The position numbers and the translations under genes are program-made. 64,000 bases of DNA from Sphaerotilus sulfidivorans. Lineage in GTDB: Bacteria; Pseudomonadota; Gammaproteobacteria; Burkholderiales; Burkholderiaceae_C. Shown here in pieces: positions 7,990-17,504 of this stretch. Location: assembly GCF_013426975.1 (NCBI RefSeq), contig NZ_JACCPY010000010.1:56900-120899 (forward strand), in the 5' to 3' direction. The notes under the pieces are model-generated. The model was not told the origin of the DNA. It worked only from the letters and a program-made list of their open reading frames with translations, and searched no databases. Each line of letters begins with the position of its first letter. Position 1 is the first letter of the stretch.

Positions 7990-9120
7990 TCAGCCGGCGC
8001 TGCAGTGTGCCGCGAGCACCTCGCGCACCATCGCTTCAGGAGCCCCCTGCATCCGGGCACTTCCGAGGCGATCGATGACGACGAAGCGGATCTCGCCGCC
8101 CTCGGACTTCTTGTCGATCTGCATCAGCTGCAGGTAGCGCTCCGCCCCCAGGGCCGGGCCGACCACCGGCAGGCCGGCGCGCTCGCACAGCAGGCGCACC
8201 CGCGCGACGAACTCGGCCGGCATCAGGCCGAGCCGCGCCGACAGGTCGGCGGCCATGACCATGCCGCAGCCGACCGCCTCGCCGTGCAGCCATTCGCCGT
8301 AGCCCAGGCCGGCCTCGATCGCGTGGCCGAAGGTGTGGCCGAAGTTCAGGATGGCGCGCAGGCCGCTCTCGCGCTCGTCGCAGCCGACCACCTGCGCCTT
8401 GATCTCGCAGGAGCGCTTCACCGCCTGCGCCAGCGCCGCCTTGTCGCGCGCGCGCAGCCGCTCGACGTTGGCCTCGATCCAGGCCAGGAACTCGGCATCG
8501 GCGATCGGGCCGTACTTGATGACCTCGGCCAGTCCCGCCGACAGCTCGCGCTCGGGCAGCGTGTCGAGCGTGTCGAGGTCGCAGATCACCCGCACCGGCT
8601 GGTAGAACGCGCCGATCATGTTCTTGCCCAGCGGGTGGTTGATCGCGGTCTTGCCGCCGACCGACGAGTCGACCTGCGACAGCAGCGTCGTGGGCACCTG
8701 CACGAAGGGCACGCCGCGCATGTAGCAGGCCGCGGCGAAGCCGGTCATGTCGCCGATCACCCCGCCGCCCAGCGCGAACAGCACCGTCCTGCGGTCGCAG
8801 GTGGCGCCCAGCAGCGCGTCGTAGATGCGCTCGAGCGTCGCGGCGTCCTTGAAGGCCTCGCCGTCGGGCAGCTCGACCGTCAGCACCCGTGCGTAGTGCG
8901 GCGCCAGCGCCGCCTGCAGCCGGGCGGCGTACAGCGGCCCGACGGTGGTGTTGGTGACGATCATCGCGGTCTGCGCCTTCGGCAGGCCGGTCCAGGCGGC
9001 GGGATCGTCCAGCAGGCCGGTGCCGATCAGGATGTCGTAGCTGCGATCGCCCAGCTCGACGCGGACGGTCTCGCGGATCGGGGCGGCGGGGGAAGGAGCG
9101 GCGGAGGTCGTCGGCATCAT
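7990..9120 (-). CDS. aroB: 3-dehydroquinate synthase
   Basis: The 376-aa enzyme catalyses the second step of the shikimate pathway, converting DAHP to 3-dehydroquinate with NAD+ and a divalent metal. The conserved core is clear: DGEAFKD, then [41 protein letters not shown], and the metal-ligand region [11 protein letters not shown] plus the later HGEAV. Length and order are normal. It follows aroK by 31 nt on the same strand, the usual aroKB pair. Cytoplasmic. Confidence 0.95.
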   Translation of the reverse strand: MMPTTSAAPSPAAPIRETVRVELGDRSYDILIGTGLLDDPAAWTGLPKAQTAMIVTNTTVGPLYAARLQAALAPHYARVLTVELPDGEAFKDAATLERIYDALLGATCDRRTVLFALGGGVIGDMTGFAAACYMRGVPFVQVPTTLLSQVDSSVGGKTAINHPLGKNMIGAFYQPVRVICDLDTLDTLPERELSAGLAEVIKYGPIADAEFLAWIEANVERLRARDKAALAQAVKRSCEIKAQVVGCDERESGLRAILNFGHTFGHAIEAGLGYGEWLHGEAVGCGMVMAADLSARLGLMPAEFVARVRLLCERAGLPVVGPALGAERYLQLMQIDKKSEGGEIRFVVIDRLGSARMQGAPEAMVREVLAAHCSAG

Positions 9121-9151
9121 GGCGGGCGGATGATCGTCGTCGGCGGCCGGG

Positions 9152-9769
9152 TCAGCGGCGGGAACGGGAAGGAAAGCTGCCGGGCAGCGGCCGCTCGTCG
9201 TCGGGCACGACGCCGGCCAGCTCCAGCTGCATCAGGATCATGTTGACCAGCGTCGGCACCGAGGGGCGGCCGGTCTCGATGACGAAGTGCGCGGTCTCGC
9301 GGTAGAACGCGTCGCGGTCGCGGTAGAGCTCGCGCAGCTTGCGCAGCGGGTCGGCCACCTGCAGCAGCGGGCGCTGGGTGTCGTGGCGCAGCCGGCGAAA
9401 CAGCTCCTCCGGCGAGGCACGCAGGTAGACGACGACCGAGTTCTCCCTGAGCGCGCGGCGATTGGCCTCGCGCAGCACCGAGCCGCCGCCGGTGGCCAGC
9501 ACGATCGGCGGACGGATCTGCACCAGCTCGGCGATCACCTGCTGCTCCAGGTCGCGGAAGGCCTGCTCGCCCTCGCGCTCGAAGTAGGCGCGGATCGACA
9601 TGCCGATGCGCTGCTCGATCTCGACGTCGGCATCGACGAAGCGCCAGCCCAGGGCGGCCGCGAGATGCCGGCCGGCGGTGGACTTGCCGGCGCCGGGCAT
9701 GGCGACAAGACTGACGGAGGAGCCGGGGCGGACGCGGGGGTCGCCCCCGTCGGACGAGATGGAAGACAC
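9152..9769 (-). CDS. aroK: Shikimate kinase
   Basis: The 205-aa enzyme phosphorylates shikimate at the 3-OH with ATP. The P-loop MPGAGKST is at about residues 24-31, the DVEIEQR block binds shikimate (Asp in VDADVEIE), the glycine cluster ATGGGS lies near residue 110, and the lid arginine is in [13 protein letters not shown] at 9769 is the only reasonable start I can see, with no strong ribosome site in front. The P-loop differs slightly from the usual GLMGAGKTT. It is separated from the pil operon by a terminator hairpin, so it probably has its own promoter. Confidence 0.93.
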   Translation of the reverse strand: MSSISSDGGDPRVRPGSSVSLVAMPGAGKSTAGRHLAAALGWRFVDADVEIEQRIGMSIRAYFEREGEQAFRDLEQQVIAELVQIRPPIVLATGGGSVLREANRRALRENSVVVYLRASPEELFRRLRHDTQRPLLQVADPLRKLRELYRDRDAFYRETAHFVIETGRPSVPTLVNMILMQLELAGVVPDDERPLPGSFPSRSRR

Positions 9770-9811
9770 GCGGGCGGGGGAGGAAGTCGGACAGGTCGGA
9801 AAAAGACGCGA

Positions 9812-9842
9812 ACGGCGCCGGAACGCGGGGTTCCGGCGCCGT
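9812..9842 (-). terminator. Terminator hairpin after the pil/Ig-like gene unit
   Basis: The arms GGCGCCGGAAC and GTTCCGGCGCC form an 11-13 bp stem with a five-base loop. It lies 43 nt beyond the stop of the Ig-like lipoprotein gene on the minus strand. A run of five T follows about nine bases after the stem. It probably ends the pilMNOPQ-lipoprotein transcript before aroK. Confidence 0.6.
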
Positions 9843-9885
9843 CACGGGCGTCAAGTCTAACGCGGGCGCGGTCGCGCCCCGTGGA

Positions 9886-11883
9886 TCAGTTGATGCTGCC
9901 GAGGTCGTAGGTGTAGCTCTGGCCGTTGGGCATCTTGATCGTCAGGTCGATCGCGCCACGCGCCTCAAGCGCCTTGGTGCAGTCGTCGAGTTCGACGATC
10001 AGGCGGTGCCCTGTCGGGGCAGTACCACTTGGAATCGGGCTGTTGTCAATTCGAATGGACGCGCCTTTGGCTTTTGTCGTGACGGCCAGCGTCGCACCAA
10101 TCGGGATTCTGTTGCCCCCAAGGGCATCAGCCTCCGAATTAGAGTCTCGAACACAGATATCGCGAGTCACACGGCAAACCGATGTCGTCGGCTGGAAAGA
10201 CAGACCCAAAGAATTCGTTGTAGGGGTCGACCCTGAACAGCTATCCACCTGCAGACGAGGAGCATCTCGAGAGTCGGACAGGACGAAGACAATTCGCTCC
10301 TTGAAGCGGACATAGGTGTTGCCATCCCACGTGCCATTGGCAGTCAGGCCGGCCAGGTACTCGCCATTGGCGGTGTCCATCAGATCGTTTTCGTCCTTGT
10401 CGATGTAGAGCTGGCCAAGATCCTCGAATGTCTCGCCCGGGGTGTAGAGCTGATCACCGTTCGTGTCGACAAAGGACTCTTCACCCTGCGCATAGGCCAG
10501 CACCGTGACACGACCATTGGGCGGCCTGTAGTTGCTGGACACGAACTTGGTCGTGCAGACGCCATTCACTGTCGTGCATTTGGCGGGAATGATGCTCGCG
10601 CCCTCGGCCACGAAGCTGACGGCCGTGCCATCGGACACAGGATTGCCAAACCGGTCATTGAGCTGGACACGGATCTCGCTTTCAGTCCCATCACGCGACC
10701 ATGCATCGGGATTAAATGCAGCGGCGGCAAAACTGAACGCATTGTTCGTCGGCAGGCCGGCATTGATCGCCAGCACATTCGACAGAGTCATCAGCGGCGA
10801 CCCTGTCGGCAAGACGGCATCAGAACCATCAGCGTTCAGCACCTTGGCACGCACACGAACCGGGGTCGGCGTGGACTTGGCGGTCACGGAAACCGTCACA
10901 ATGCCGTTGGCATCCGTCGGCAGGGATGTGGCGCCCAAGATGGCCACATTCGGAATATCAAGCGAAAACGCGACCATGCGATTGGCGATCACGCCGCCGG
11001 AAGGGTCCTTGAGCTTGAAAGACACCTGGGAAGAAATCGCACAGCCACTGCCGGCCAGGCAGATCTTGTCCGGCGAGGCCGAGACGAACTCGAGCGACTG
11101 AGCGATCGGCGCGGCCACCACCAGATCGACCTGCTTCTGCTGGCTGGTGCCGGAGAGCGAGGCGCTGATGCGATCGGTCGCCGCGCAGCCCTTGTCCTGG
11201 TAGGTGGTCGAAGCGCTGGTGCCGGTCACGGTGATCGAGGTCGGCGACAACACGGCCTTGCCGGCGGTGGCGCAGGTCGACGAGAAGTTGACCGTCACCG
11301 GCGAAGCCGACGAGGCGCCGCTGACATTGACCGTCACCACGGAAGCCCCATACGACGAGATGCTCTCTGGAGAGACTGCAGCCGAGGTCAGGCTGACATT
11401 GGTCGCAGAGACGGTGAAGACCTTCTGAGCGGTCAGCGCAGTGGTCTCGCCGGCAGGCGTGAAGCTGGCCGTCACGATGTCGGCCCCAACCTGACCCGCC
11501 ACCGGCTTCAGCGTGGTCGTGGCCTGACCATTGGCATCAGTCTTGACACGCGCGACGTCGACCGTCGCTGCGCCGTTGCTCACAGAGAAGGTCACCAGCA
11601 CATCGGCAGCCGCACTGCCATTGGCATTTTTCACCTGGGCAGTCACCGTGCCCGGCGTCGAGGCGCTGACCGTGTCGGAGGTCATCGCCACCACGATGCT
11701 GGCCGCAGTCGCCGTCGTCGAGCCGGAGCTCGTGCTGCTGCCCGAGGTCGATTCGCTGGTGGTGCAGCTGCCAGAAAACGAGGTGCAGCCTGCATCGCTG
11801 CCGCCCCCGCCGCAGCCGGCCAGCAAGGCCGCTGCCGCCAGGGCCAGCGCACTGGCACGCAGTGCCGTGATCGTCGTCGTCAT
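9886..11883 (-). CDS. Large surface lipoprotein with bacterial Ig-like (Big) repeats
   Basis: The 665-aa protein has a signal peptide with lipobox LLAGC followed by a Gly/Ser/Thr-rich linker. Several beta-sandwich repeats of the Big_1/invasin type come next: for example the segment with VTFSVSNGAATVDVARVKTDANGQATTTL and a later one with VQLNDRFGNPVSDGTAVSF. Around residue 470 two Asp-rich loops (DTNGDQLYTPGE and DKDENDLMD) look like EF-hand/dockerin calcium sites. It starts 64 nt after pilQ on the same strand, so it may be co-transcribed with the pilus genes and could be a surface or pilus-associated adhesin. Base composition in the middle and C-terminal half is visibly less GC-rich than the neighbours, suggesting faster evolution or transfer. 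Confidence 0.72.
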   Translation of the reverse strand: MTTTITALRASALALAAAALLAGCGGGGSDAGCTSFSGSCTTSESTSGSSTSSGSTTATAASIVVAMTSDTVSASTPGTVTAQVKNANGSAAADVLVTFSVSNGAATVDVARVKTDANGQATTTLKPVAGQVGADIVTASFTPAGETTALTAQKVFTVSATNVSLTSAAVSPESISSYGASVVTVNVSGASSASPVTVNFSSTCATAGKAVLSPTSITVTGTSASTTYQDKGCAATDRISASLSGTSQQKQVDLVVAAPIAQSLEFVSASPDKICLAGSGCAISSQVSFKLKDPSGGVIANRMVAFSLDIPNVAILGATSLPTDANGIVTVSVTAKSTPTPVRVRAKVLNADGSDAVLPTGSPLMTLSNVLAINAGLPTNNAFSFAAAAFNPDAWSRDGTESEIRVQLNDRFGNPVSDGTAVSFVAEGASIIPAKCTTVNGVCTTKFVSSNYRPPNGRVTVLAYAQGEESFVDTNGDQLYTPGETFEDLGQLYIDKDENDLMDTANGEYLAGLTANGTWDGNTYVRFKERIVFVLSDSRDAPRLQVDSCSGSTPTTNSLGLSFQPTTSVCRVTRDICVRDSNSEADALGGNRIPIGATLAVTTKAKGASIRIDNSPIPSGTAPTGHRLIVELDDCTKALEARGAIDLTIKMPNGQSYTYDLGSIN

Positions 11884-11947
11884 GAAATCAATCCCCTGCC
11901 TGTCGGTCGATGTTCGTCTTGTGGCCGCCCTCCCCTCGCGGGCGGGC

Positions 11948-14155
11948 TCAGCGTGCCGGTGCGTTGCGGTCGGTGATGACCTTGGGCGTCAGGAAGACCA
12001 GCAGCTCGGTCTTGTTCGACGACCGCGTCTTGTTGCGGAACAGCGCGCCCACATACGGAATGTCGCCCAGCACCGGCACCTTGTTGACCGACTCGGTCTC
12101 GTCGATCTGGAAGATGCCGCCGATCACCACGGTGCCGCCGTTCTCCACCAGCACCTGCGTCTTCACATGCTTGGTGTTGATCGCGAAGCCGGCCGAGGTC
12201 GACTGGCCGACACTGTCCTTGTTGACATCGACATCGAGAATGACGCTGCCCTCGGGCGTGATCTGCGGCGTGACCTCGAGCTTGAGGTTGGCCTTGCGGA
12301 ACTGGATCGCGGTGGCGCCGCTGGAGGTGGCCGACTGGTAGGGCAGCTCGGTGCCCTGCTCGATCAGCGCCTTGACCTGGTCGGCGGTGATGACCCGCGG
12401 GCTCGACACCAGCTTGCCGCGCCCTTCGGCCTCCAGCGCCGACAGCTCCAGGTTCAGGAAGCGGTTGGACGCCGCACCGAACAGCGACAGCGCGAAGCTG
12501 GCGGCACTCGCGCCGCCGAAGGAGGAGGTGTTGGCCGGCAGGTTGACGAACTGGGTGTTGCTGAAGTCGACCTGCTCGCTCTGGTTGGTCTGGTAGCCGA
12601 TCGCGTTGTAGTTGCCGCCGATCGCCAGATTGCCCACACCGGCGTTCCAGCCGGGCACGCCCCCGCGAATGCCGCGCATGTCCGAGCTGCCCAGCTTGAT
12701 GCCCAGCGAGCGGCCGAAGGTGTCCTCGGCCTCGACGATGCGCGCCTCGATCATCACCTGACGCACCGGGATGTCGATGCGCGAGACCATCTGCGCGACC
12801 TCCTCGAGCTTGGCCGGAATGTCGGTGACGAAGAGCTGGTTGGTGCGCGCCTCGTAGAGCACGCTGCCACGCGCCGACAGCAGCCGGGTGGCGCTGGTGG
12901 ACGCCCCGGCGCTGGCGCCGGAGGCGCCGCCGGAGCCGGTCTGCTGGCCGGTCAGCGCACGCGAGATCTCCTCGGCCTTGGTGTAGTTGAGCTGGAAGGC
13001 CTGGGTGCGCAGCGGCTCCAGCGCGGCGACCTGGGCCCGCGCCTCGAGCTCGGCCTTCTCCTTGGCGGCCAGCTCCTCCTTGGGCGCGACCCACAGCACA
13101 TTGCCGGTCTTCTTCACGCCCAGGCCCTTGGCCTGCATGATGATGTCGAGCGCCTGGTCCCAGGGCACATCCTTCAGCCGCAGCGTGACATTGCCGGTCA
13201 CGGTGTCGCTGGTGACGATGTTGAAGTTGGTGAAGTCGGCGATGACCTGCAGCAGCGCACGCACCTCGATGCTCTGGAAGTTCAGCGACAGCTTGTCGCC
13301 GCTGAAGCCCGGACCGGCGGTGAGCTTCTGCGGATCGACCTTGACCGGCCGGACCTCGAGCACGAACTGGTTGTCGCTCTGGTAGGCGCTGTGCTCCCAG
13401 TTGCCGCGCGGCTCGATCGTCATGCGCACCCGGTCGCCGACCTGGGTGGTGGAGACCGACTGCACCGGCGTGCCGAAGTCGGTCACGTCGAGGCGGCGAC
13501 GCAGCCCCTCCGGCGCGGTCGAGCGCAGGAACTCGACGATCAGGTTCTGGCCCTGCTGGCGGATGTCGACGCCGACCTGGTTGCTCGGCAGGTCGACCAC
13601 CACCCGGCCGGCGCCGTCGCGCCCGCGGCGGAAGTCGATGTCGCGCAGCGACTCAGGTGCGGTGTTGCGGCTGTCGGCGAAGTGCAGCGGTTCGGCCGAG
13701 GTACGCACGCCGGCGGCAGCGGCCGTGGCCGGCGTGCCGGAGGACACCTGCACCGGCTCGAGCGTGACCACCAGCGCCTTGCCGTCGATCTCGGCACGGT
13801 AGCGGGTGGACTGCTTCAGGTTCAGCACCAGCCGGGTGCGGTCGCCGGCCTGGGCCAGCGCCACCGAGCGCAGATTGCCCTGGTTGACCTCCTGCTGCGA
13901 CCGGCCGGTGGCGTTGATGACACCGGGCAGGTCCAGCGCCACCCGGGCGGGCGACTGCAGCACGAAGCCGGCGGGCAGCGCGGCCAGCGGCTCGGAGAGC
14001 TCCAGCCGGATCACCTCGCCGCCGTCCTTCACGCCGCTCGACAGCGACTGGATGGCGTTCTGCGCCCAGCCGAGCACCGGAGCGGCGGCCAGCGCGGCCA
14101 GCGTCGCCAGGCGAACGCTCCAGCGGGGGATGGGGGCTTTCTGGGTCGTCTTCAT
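11948..14155 (-). CDS. pilQ: Type IV pilus secretin
   Basis: The 735-aa outer-membrane secretin forms the gated pore through which the pilus passes. In order it has a signal sequence and two AMIN domains that bind peptidoglycan (about residues 45-125 and 170-270). A secretin/TonB N-terminal domain (SLNFQSIEVRALLQVIADF...) and an N1-type domain (RTQAFQLNYTKAEEI) follow. The C-terminal secretin core has VSSPRVITADQVKALIEQG and the closing LLVFLTPKVI. It is the last gene of pilMNOPQ, overlapping pilP by four bases. Confidence 0.95.
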   Translation of the reverse strand: MKTTQKAPIPRWSVRLATLAALAAAPVLGWAQNAIQSLSSGVKDGGEVIRLELSEPLAALPAGFVLQSPARVALDLPGVINATGRSQQEVNQGNLRSVALAQAGDRTRLVLNLKQSTRYRAEIDGKALVVTLEPVQVSSGTPATAAAAGVRTSAEPLHFADSRNTAPESLRDIDFRRGRDGAGRVVVDLPSNQVGVDIRQQGQNLIVEFLRSTAPEGLRRRLDVTDFGTPVQSVSTTQVGDRVRMTIEPRGNWEHSAYQSDNQFVLEVRPVKVDPQKLTAGPGFSGDKLSLNFQSIEVRALLQVIADFTNFNIVTSDTVTGNVTLRLKDVPWDQALDIIMQAKGLGVKKTGNVLWVAPKEELAAKEKAELEARAQVAALEPLRTQAFQLNYTKAEEISRALTGQQTGSGGASGASAGASTSATRLLSARGSVLYEARTNQLFVTDIPAKLEEVAQMVSRIDIPVRQVMIEARIVEAEDTFGRSLGIKLGSSDMRGIRGGVPGWNAGVGNLAIGGNYNAIGYQTNQSEQVDFSNTQFVNLPANTSSFGGASAASFALSLFGAASNRFLNLELSALEAEGRGKLVSSPRVITADQVKALIEQGTELPYQSATSSGATAIQFRKANLKLEVTPQITPEGSVILDVDVNKDSVGQSTSAGFAINTKHVKTQVLVENGGTVVIGGIFQIDETESVNKVPVLGDIPYVGALFRNKTRSSNKTELLVFLTPKVITDRNAPAR

Positions 14156-14730
14156 CGCTTCTCCTGGGCCCGCTCCTGGAGGGTCAGCGTGCTGGCGCGC
14201 TCGACGATTTCTCCGAGGGTGTCGGGCACGAGTTCGCGCAGGGCAATCTCGGTTTCCGTGATGCGGGTGACGCGGCCGTAGTTCTGGCCGAGATAGTCAC
14301 CCACCTTGACTTGGTAGAGCAGGTTGTCGGCCTTCAGCAGCGCATGCGGCCGCCCGCCGCGCACGACGCTGCCGACCATCGTCAGCGCGTCGAGCGGGTA
14401 GGCCTCGAGCGGCTCGCGGCGCCGGTTCATCTCGGCGGCCAGCAGCGAGTTGGGCTGGCGGCTCTCCTGCTTGAGCGCCCCCTGCATCTTCTGGCTGCTG
14501 AAGGGTTCGGTCTGCGAGAAGGCCGCATAGGGCTGCGGATCGAACTTGCGCGGCGCCACCAGCGGCGAGACCTGCGGCTTGGCCACGCGGCGCTGCTCCT
14601 CCATCCAGGCACGCAGTTCCTCGTGCGGATCGGAGCAGCCCGACAGGCCCGCCAGGCCGGTCAGCGCCAGCAGGGCCAGCGCCGCGCGGGACGGTCGCCG
14701 CGACCGGCGGAAAGGACGGGCGGGCATCAT
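14152..14730 (-). CDS. pilP: Type IV pilus inner-membrane lipoprotein PilP
   Basis: The 192-aa lipoprotein has a long basic N-terminus, a hydrophobic core and the lipobox GLSGC. The C-terminal HR-type beta domain contains YPLDALTMVGSV and LLYQVKVGDYLGQNYGRVTRI. PilP links the PilNO inner-membrane complex to PilQ. The start at 14730 overlaps the pilO stop (ATGA), and its stop overlaps the pilQ start the same way. Confidence 0.93.
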   Translation of the reverse strand: MMPARPFRRSRRPSRAALALLALTGLAGLSGCSDPHEELRAWMEEQRRVAKPQVSPLVAPRKFDPQPYAAFSQTEPFSSQKMQGALKQESRQPNSLLAAEMNRRREPLEAYPLDALTMVGSVVRGGRPHALLKADNLLYQVKVGDYLGQNYGRVTRITETEIALRELVPDTLGEIVERASTLTLQERAQEKR

Positions 14731-15467
14731 GGCTGGCCTCCGGACTGCGGCGCGCCGCCAGGCTTGCCGCCCTTGGCCGCCTGCTGCGCCTTGCGATGCT
14801 CGGCGACCTCGGCCGGATCGAGATAGCGGTAGGTGCGCGCGGTGGCCTCCATCGCCAGCAGGCCGTTGGCGCTGGGCAGCATCTGGCCGCTGGCCTGGCC
14901 CGGCGTGGTGATCACCAGGTTGTGCAGCGTGACGATGCGCGACAGGTTGGCCACATCCGCCGCGAAGGCGCCGACGTCGTGGTAGCGGCCGGTCACCCGC
15001 AGCGCGATCGGCAGCTCGGCGTAGTAGTCCTTGATGATGACCTGGCCCGGCCGGAACAGCTCGAACTGCAGGCCGCGACCGAGGCCGGCCTGGTTGATGT
15101 CCGACAGCAGCGCGTCCATCTCGGCCTTGCCGGGCAGCTGGCGCTCGAGCTGGGTGACATATTCCTGCACCTGCAGCTTCTGCTTGCGCAGTTCGTCGAG
15201 ATTGATCGCCTGCGACAGCTTGGCCTGGTACTCGGTCTTGAGCGTGGCCTCGCGGTTGCGCTCGGCCTCGAGCTCGTCGGCGGTGAGCGAGACCAGGCCG
15301 AGCCAGCCCAGCAGCACCACCAGGCCGGTCATCGCCGTCCAGGCGGCCACCTTGGGCAGCAGCGGCCACTGGCCGGGCTCGTTCGGATTGAGGTTGCGGA
15401 ACTGGGACGACACCTGGTCGACCAGGGTGTCGAGCTCGATGTTCATGGACATGCGGGGAGAGGCCAT
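14727..15467 (-). CDS. pilO: Type IV pilus inner-membrane protein PilO
   Basis: The 246-aa bitopic protein has a short cytoplasmic N-terminus, one transmembrane helix (about residues 43-63, TAMTGLVVLLGWLGL), a coiled coil, and a periplasmic ferredoxin-like domain with ELPIALRVTGRYHDVGAFAADVANL. It pairs with PilN to form the alignment complex. The last 30 residues are rich in Lys, Gly and Gln. Three in-frame ATGs lie within the first eight codons; the first is used here, and none has a strong ribosome site. Confidence 0.92.
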   Translation of the reverse strand: MASPRMSMNIELDTLVDQVSSQFRNLNPNEPGQWPLLPKVAAWTAMTGLVVLLGWLGLVSLTADELEAERNREATLKTEYQAKLSQAINLDELRKQKLQVQEYVTQLERQLPGKAEMDALLSDINQAGLGRGLQFELFRPGQVIIKDYYAELPIALRVTGRYHDVGAFAADVANLSRIVTLHNLVITTPGQASGQMLPSANGLLAMEATARTYRYLDPAEVAEHRKAQQAAKGGKPGGAPQSGGQP

Positions 15468-15492
15468 GGTGATGCCGGTGCGATGGCGTCAG

Positions 15493-16140
15493 TCAGCCCT
15501 GGCGGGAGGCTGCTGCGGCTGCCGGCAGTCCGGCGCGGGAAGCCGCGGCACCCGGCAGCGGCGCCGCCGCCGGCTCGAGATCCTGCGGCCGGCGCAGCGT
15601 CAGCCGCACCGAGACGTCGTAGAGCCGCTTGGCATCGCGCACCGTCGAGACCGGCGCGGCCTTGATCTCGACCAGCTCGGGCTTCTCCAGCCAGGTCGAG
15701 CTGCGCGCGGTGTTGCGCAGGAATTCCGACACCCGCTCGTTGGTCTGCGCCACCGCGGTCACCGCGATGCTCTGGCCGTCCTGGCGCACCGTCGTCAGGT
15801 ACATGCCCTCGGGCGTCTGCGCGGCCAGCTCGTTGAGCAGGTGCACCGGCATGTTGCGGTCGATCTGGAAGTTCTCGACCACCTGCTGGCGGGCCTTCAG
15901 CGCCTCGATCTCGGTCTTGAGCGACGCGATGTCCTTGATCTGGTTCTCGAGCCGCTGGATCTCCGACTGCAGGAAGGTGTTGCGCGAGTTCTGCTGCGCG
16001 GTGAGCTCGCCCAGCACCGCGTTCCAGCCCAGCGCGATGGCCGCGCCCGCAAGCGCAGCCGCGCCCAGACCCATGAAGAAGGCCTGGCGGCGCCGGCGCC
16101 GCTTCTCTTCCCGATGCGGGAGGAGGTTGATCAGGATCAT
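15493..16140 (-). CDS. pilN: Type IV pilus inner-membrane protein PilN
   Basis: The 215-aa protein begins MILINLLPHREEKR, the conserved cytoplasmic motif through which PilN docks into the groove of PilM. One membrane helix follows (about residues 23-45), then a coiled coil and a periplasmic domain with GMYLTTVRQDGQSIAVTAVAQ. The ATG overlaps the pilM stop by four bases. It forms a complex with PilM, PilO and PilP. Confidence 0.94.
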   Translation of the reverse strand: MILINLLPHREEKRRRRRQAFFMGLGAAALAGAAIALGWNAVLGELTAQQNSRNTFLQSEIQRLENQIKDIASLKTEIEALKARQQVVENFQIDRNMPVHLLNELAAQTPEGMYLTTVRQDGQSIAVTAVAQTNERVSEFLRNTARSSTWLEKPELVEIKAAPVSTVRDAKRLYDVSVRLTLRRPQDLEPAAAPLPGAAASRAGLPAAAAASRQG

Positions 16141-17216
16141 TGGAGGAATCTCCGCATCGCCAGACCGCAGGCGATCAGGTAGGACGGCGCCTCGCGGCGC
16201 AGCTTGCTCTCGCGCACCGCGGAGCCGATGCGCATGCCGTTGAACGGGCTGACGATCTGGGTGGCGAAGCCGGTGAACTCGGTCACCCGCTCCTTCAGTC
16301 CGGGCAGCGTCGCCGAGTTGCCCGACAGCATCACATAGTGGACCTTGTGGTGCGGCGTGCTGGTGAAGAAGTACTGCAGCGCGCGGCCGATCTCCTGCGC
16401 CAGGCTGTCGATGAAGGGCGCCAGCAGCGTCGACTCGTAGTCCTCGGGCAGATCGCCGTTGGCGCGGCGCTGCTCGGCCTCGTCGAAGGTCAGGCCGTAC
16501 TGGCGCACGATCAGCTGGGTGAGCTGCGCGCTGCCGAAGGTCTGGTCGCGGTCGTAGAGGATGTCGTCGTCGCGCAGCACCTTCAGGCTGGTCGAGTCGG
16601 CCCCGATCTCGAACAGCGCCACCAGCACGTCGCGGCCCTGGTTGGGCAGGGTCTCGACGACGCGGCTCATCGCCAGCCGCGAGGCATTGGATTCGATGTC
16701 GAGCACCACCAGCTTCAGTCCGGCCGACTCGGCCAGGCCCTGGCGGTCCTGGATGCGGTCCTTGCGCGAGGCCGCCAGCATCACCTCGACATCGCCGACC
16801 TGCTCGGTGCTGGGTCCGATGACGCAGAAGTCGAGGCTGACATCGTCGAGCGGGAACGGAATGTACTGGTGGGCCTCGGCCTCGACCTGCAGTTCCATCT
16901 CCTCCTCGGTCAGCCCGCCCGGCAGCACGATCTTCTTGGTGATGACCGCCGACTGCGGCATCGCCATCGCGACCTGCTTGGTGCGGGTGCCGCTGCGCTG
17001 CACCAGCCGCTGCACCGCCTCGGCCACCTCGTCGAACTTCTCGATGGTGCCGTCGTTGATCCAGCCCTTCTCGAAGTTCTCGCTGGCGAAGCGCTCGACG
17101 ATGTACTCCCCGGAGGCGGTCTGACCGAGTTCGACCAGCTTGGCGCCGGACGAGTTGATGTCCAGCCCGATCAGGGACGCATGACGGCGGCCCAGCAGGA
17201 GGTCAAGAAAGCCCAC
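16137..17216 (-). CDS. pilM: Type IV pilus assembly ATPase-like protein PilM
   Basis: The 359-aa cytoplasmic actin/FtsA-like protein carries the nucleotide-binding signature IGLDINSSGAKLVEL near the N-terminus, a FEIGADSTSLKVL phosphate-2 motif, and VMLSGNSATLPGL near the C-terminus. I place the start at the GTG at 17216. This gives VGFLDLLLGRRHASLIGLD, the usual PilM N-terminus, and a GGGGA-like ribosome site lies just upstream; a longer ATG start exists at 17261. It is the first gene of the operon and is divergent from mrcA. Confidence 0.92.
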   Translation of the reverse strand: MGFLDLLLGRRHASLIGLDINSSGAKLVELGQTASGEYIVERFASENFEKGWINDGTIEKFDEVAEAVQRLVQRSGTRTKQVAMAMPQSAVITKKIVLPGGLTEEEMELQVEAEAHQYIPFPLDDVSLDFCVIGPSTEQVGDVEVMLAASRKDRIQDRQGLAESAGLKLVVLDIESNASRLAMSRVVETLPNQGRDVLVALFEIGADSTSLKVLRDDDILYDRDQTFGSAQLTQLIVRQYGLTFDEAEQRRANGDLPEDYESTLLAPFIDSLAQEIGRALQYFFTSTPHHKVHYVMLSGNSATLPGLKERVTEFTGFATQIVSPFNGMRIGSAVRESKLRREAPSYLIACGLAMRRFLQ

Positions 17217-17251
17217 GCAATTCCCCAATGCACGTCCGAAAACGCGCCGGA

Positions 17252-17280
17252 CTGTTAACAAATCACTTCAATGCTATCAA
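17252..17280 (-). promoter_or_regulatory. Possible sigma70 promoter for pilMNOPQ
   Basis: On the minus strand TTGATA (17280-17275) is followed after 17 nt by TAACAG (17257-17252). The -10 match is weak. The position, about 30 nt upstream of the GTG of pilM after an estimated start near 17245, is suitable. Confidence 0.35.
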
Positions 17281-17451
17281 CAAAGGCATTGAGGGCCCAA
17301 GGATATCCCGGCTTTCGCATTCCGGGGATGTTGCAAAGCCGTCAACTGGCTGCGCAAGGCAAAGCTTGTCATGCGATCACGATACAGGAGCCGGGGCAAG
17401 GGGGCGCGCGCCCGCCGTTACAAACGTATCTCGTGGTTCGTGACCAGTTCC

Positions 17452-17457
17452 TATAAT
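17452..17457 (+). promoter_or_regulatory. -10 box of the mrcA promoter
   Basis: A perfect TATAAT lies 47 nt before the mrcA start in the 288-nt pilM/mrcA divergent region. No convincing -35 is visible at 16-18 nt upstream, so the promoter may depend on an activator or on other contacts. The rest of the intergenic region holds nothing I recognise. Confidence 0.5.
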
Positions 17458-17504
17458 CCGCCGCGATCGGCCTGCCATCCGGCGGCCCCCTGTCCCGAGA
17501 GTCC

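Noticed and set aside
11531..14281. A 916-codon plus-strand open frame opposite pilQ
   Set aside because: Shadow of pilQ and the lipoprotein gene; low-complexity composition and no ribosome site or domain.
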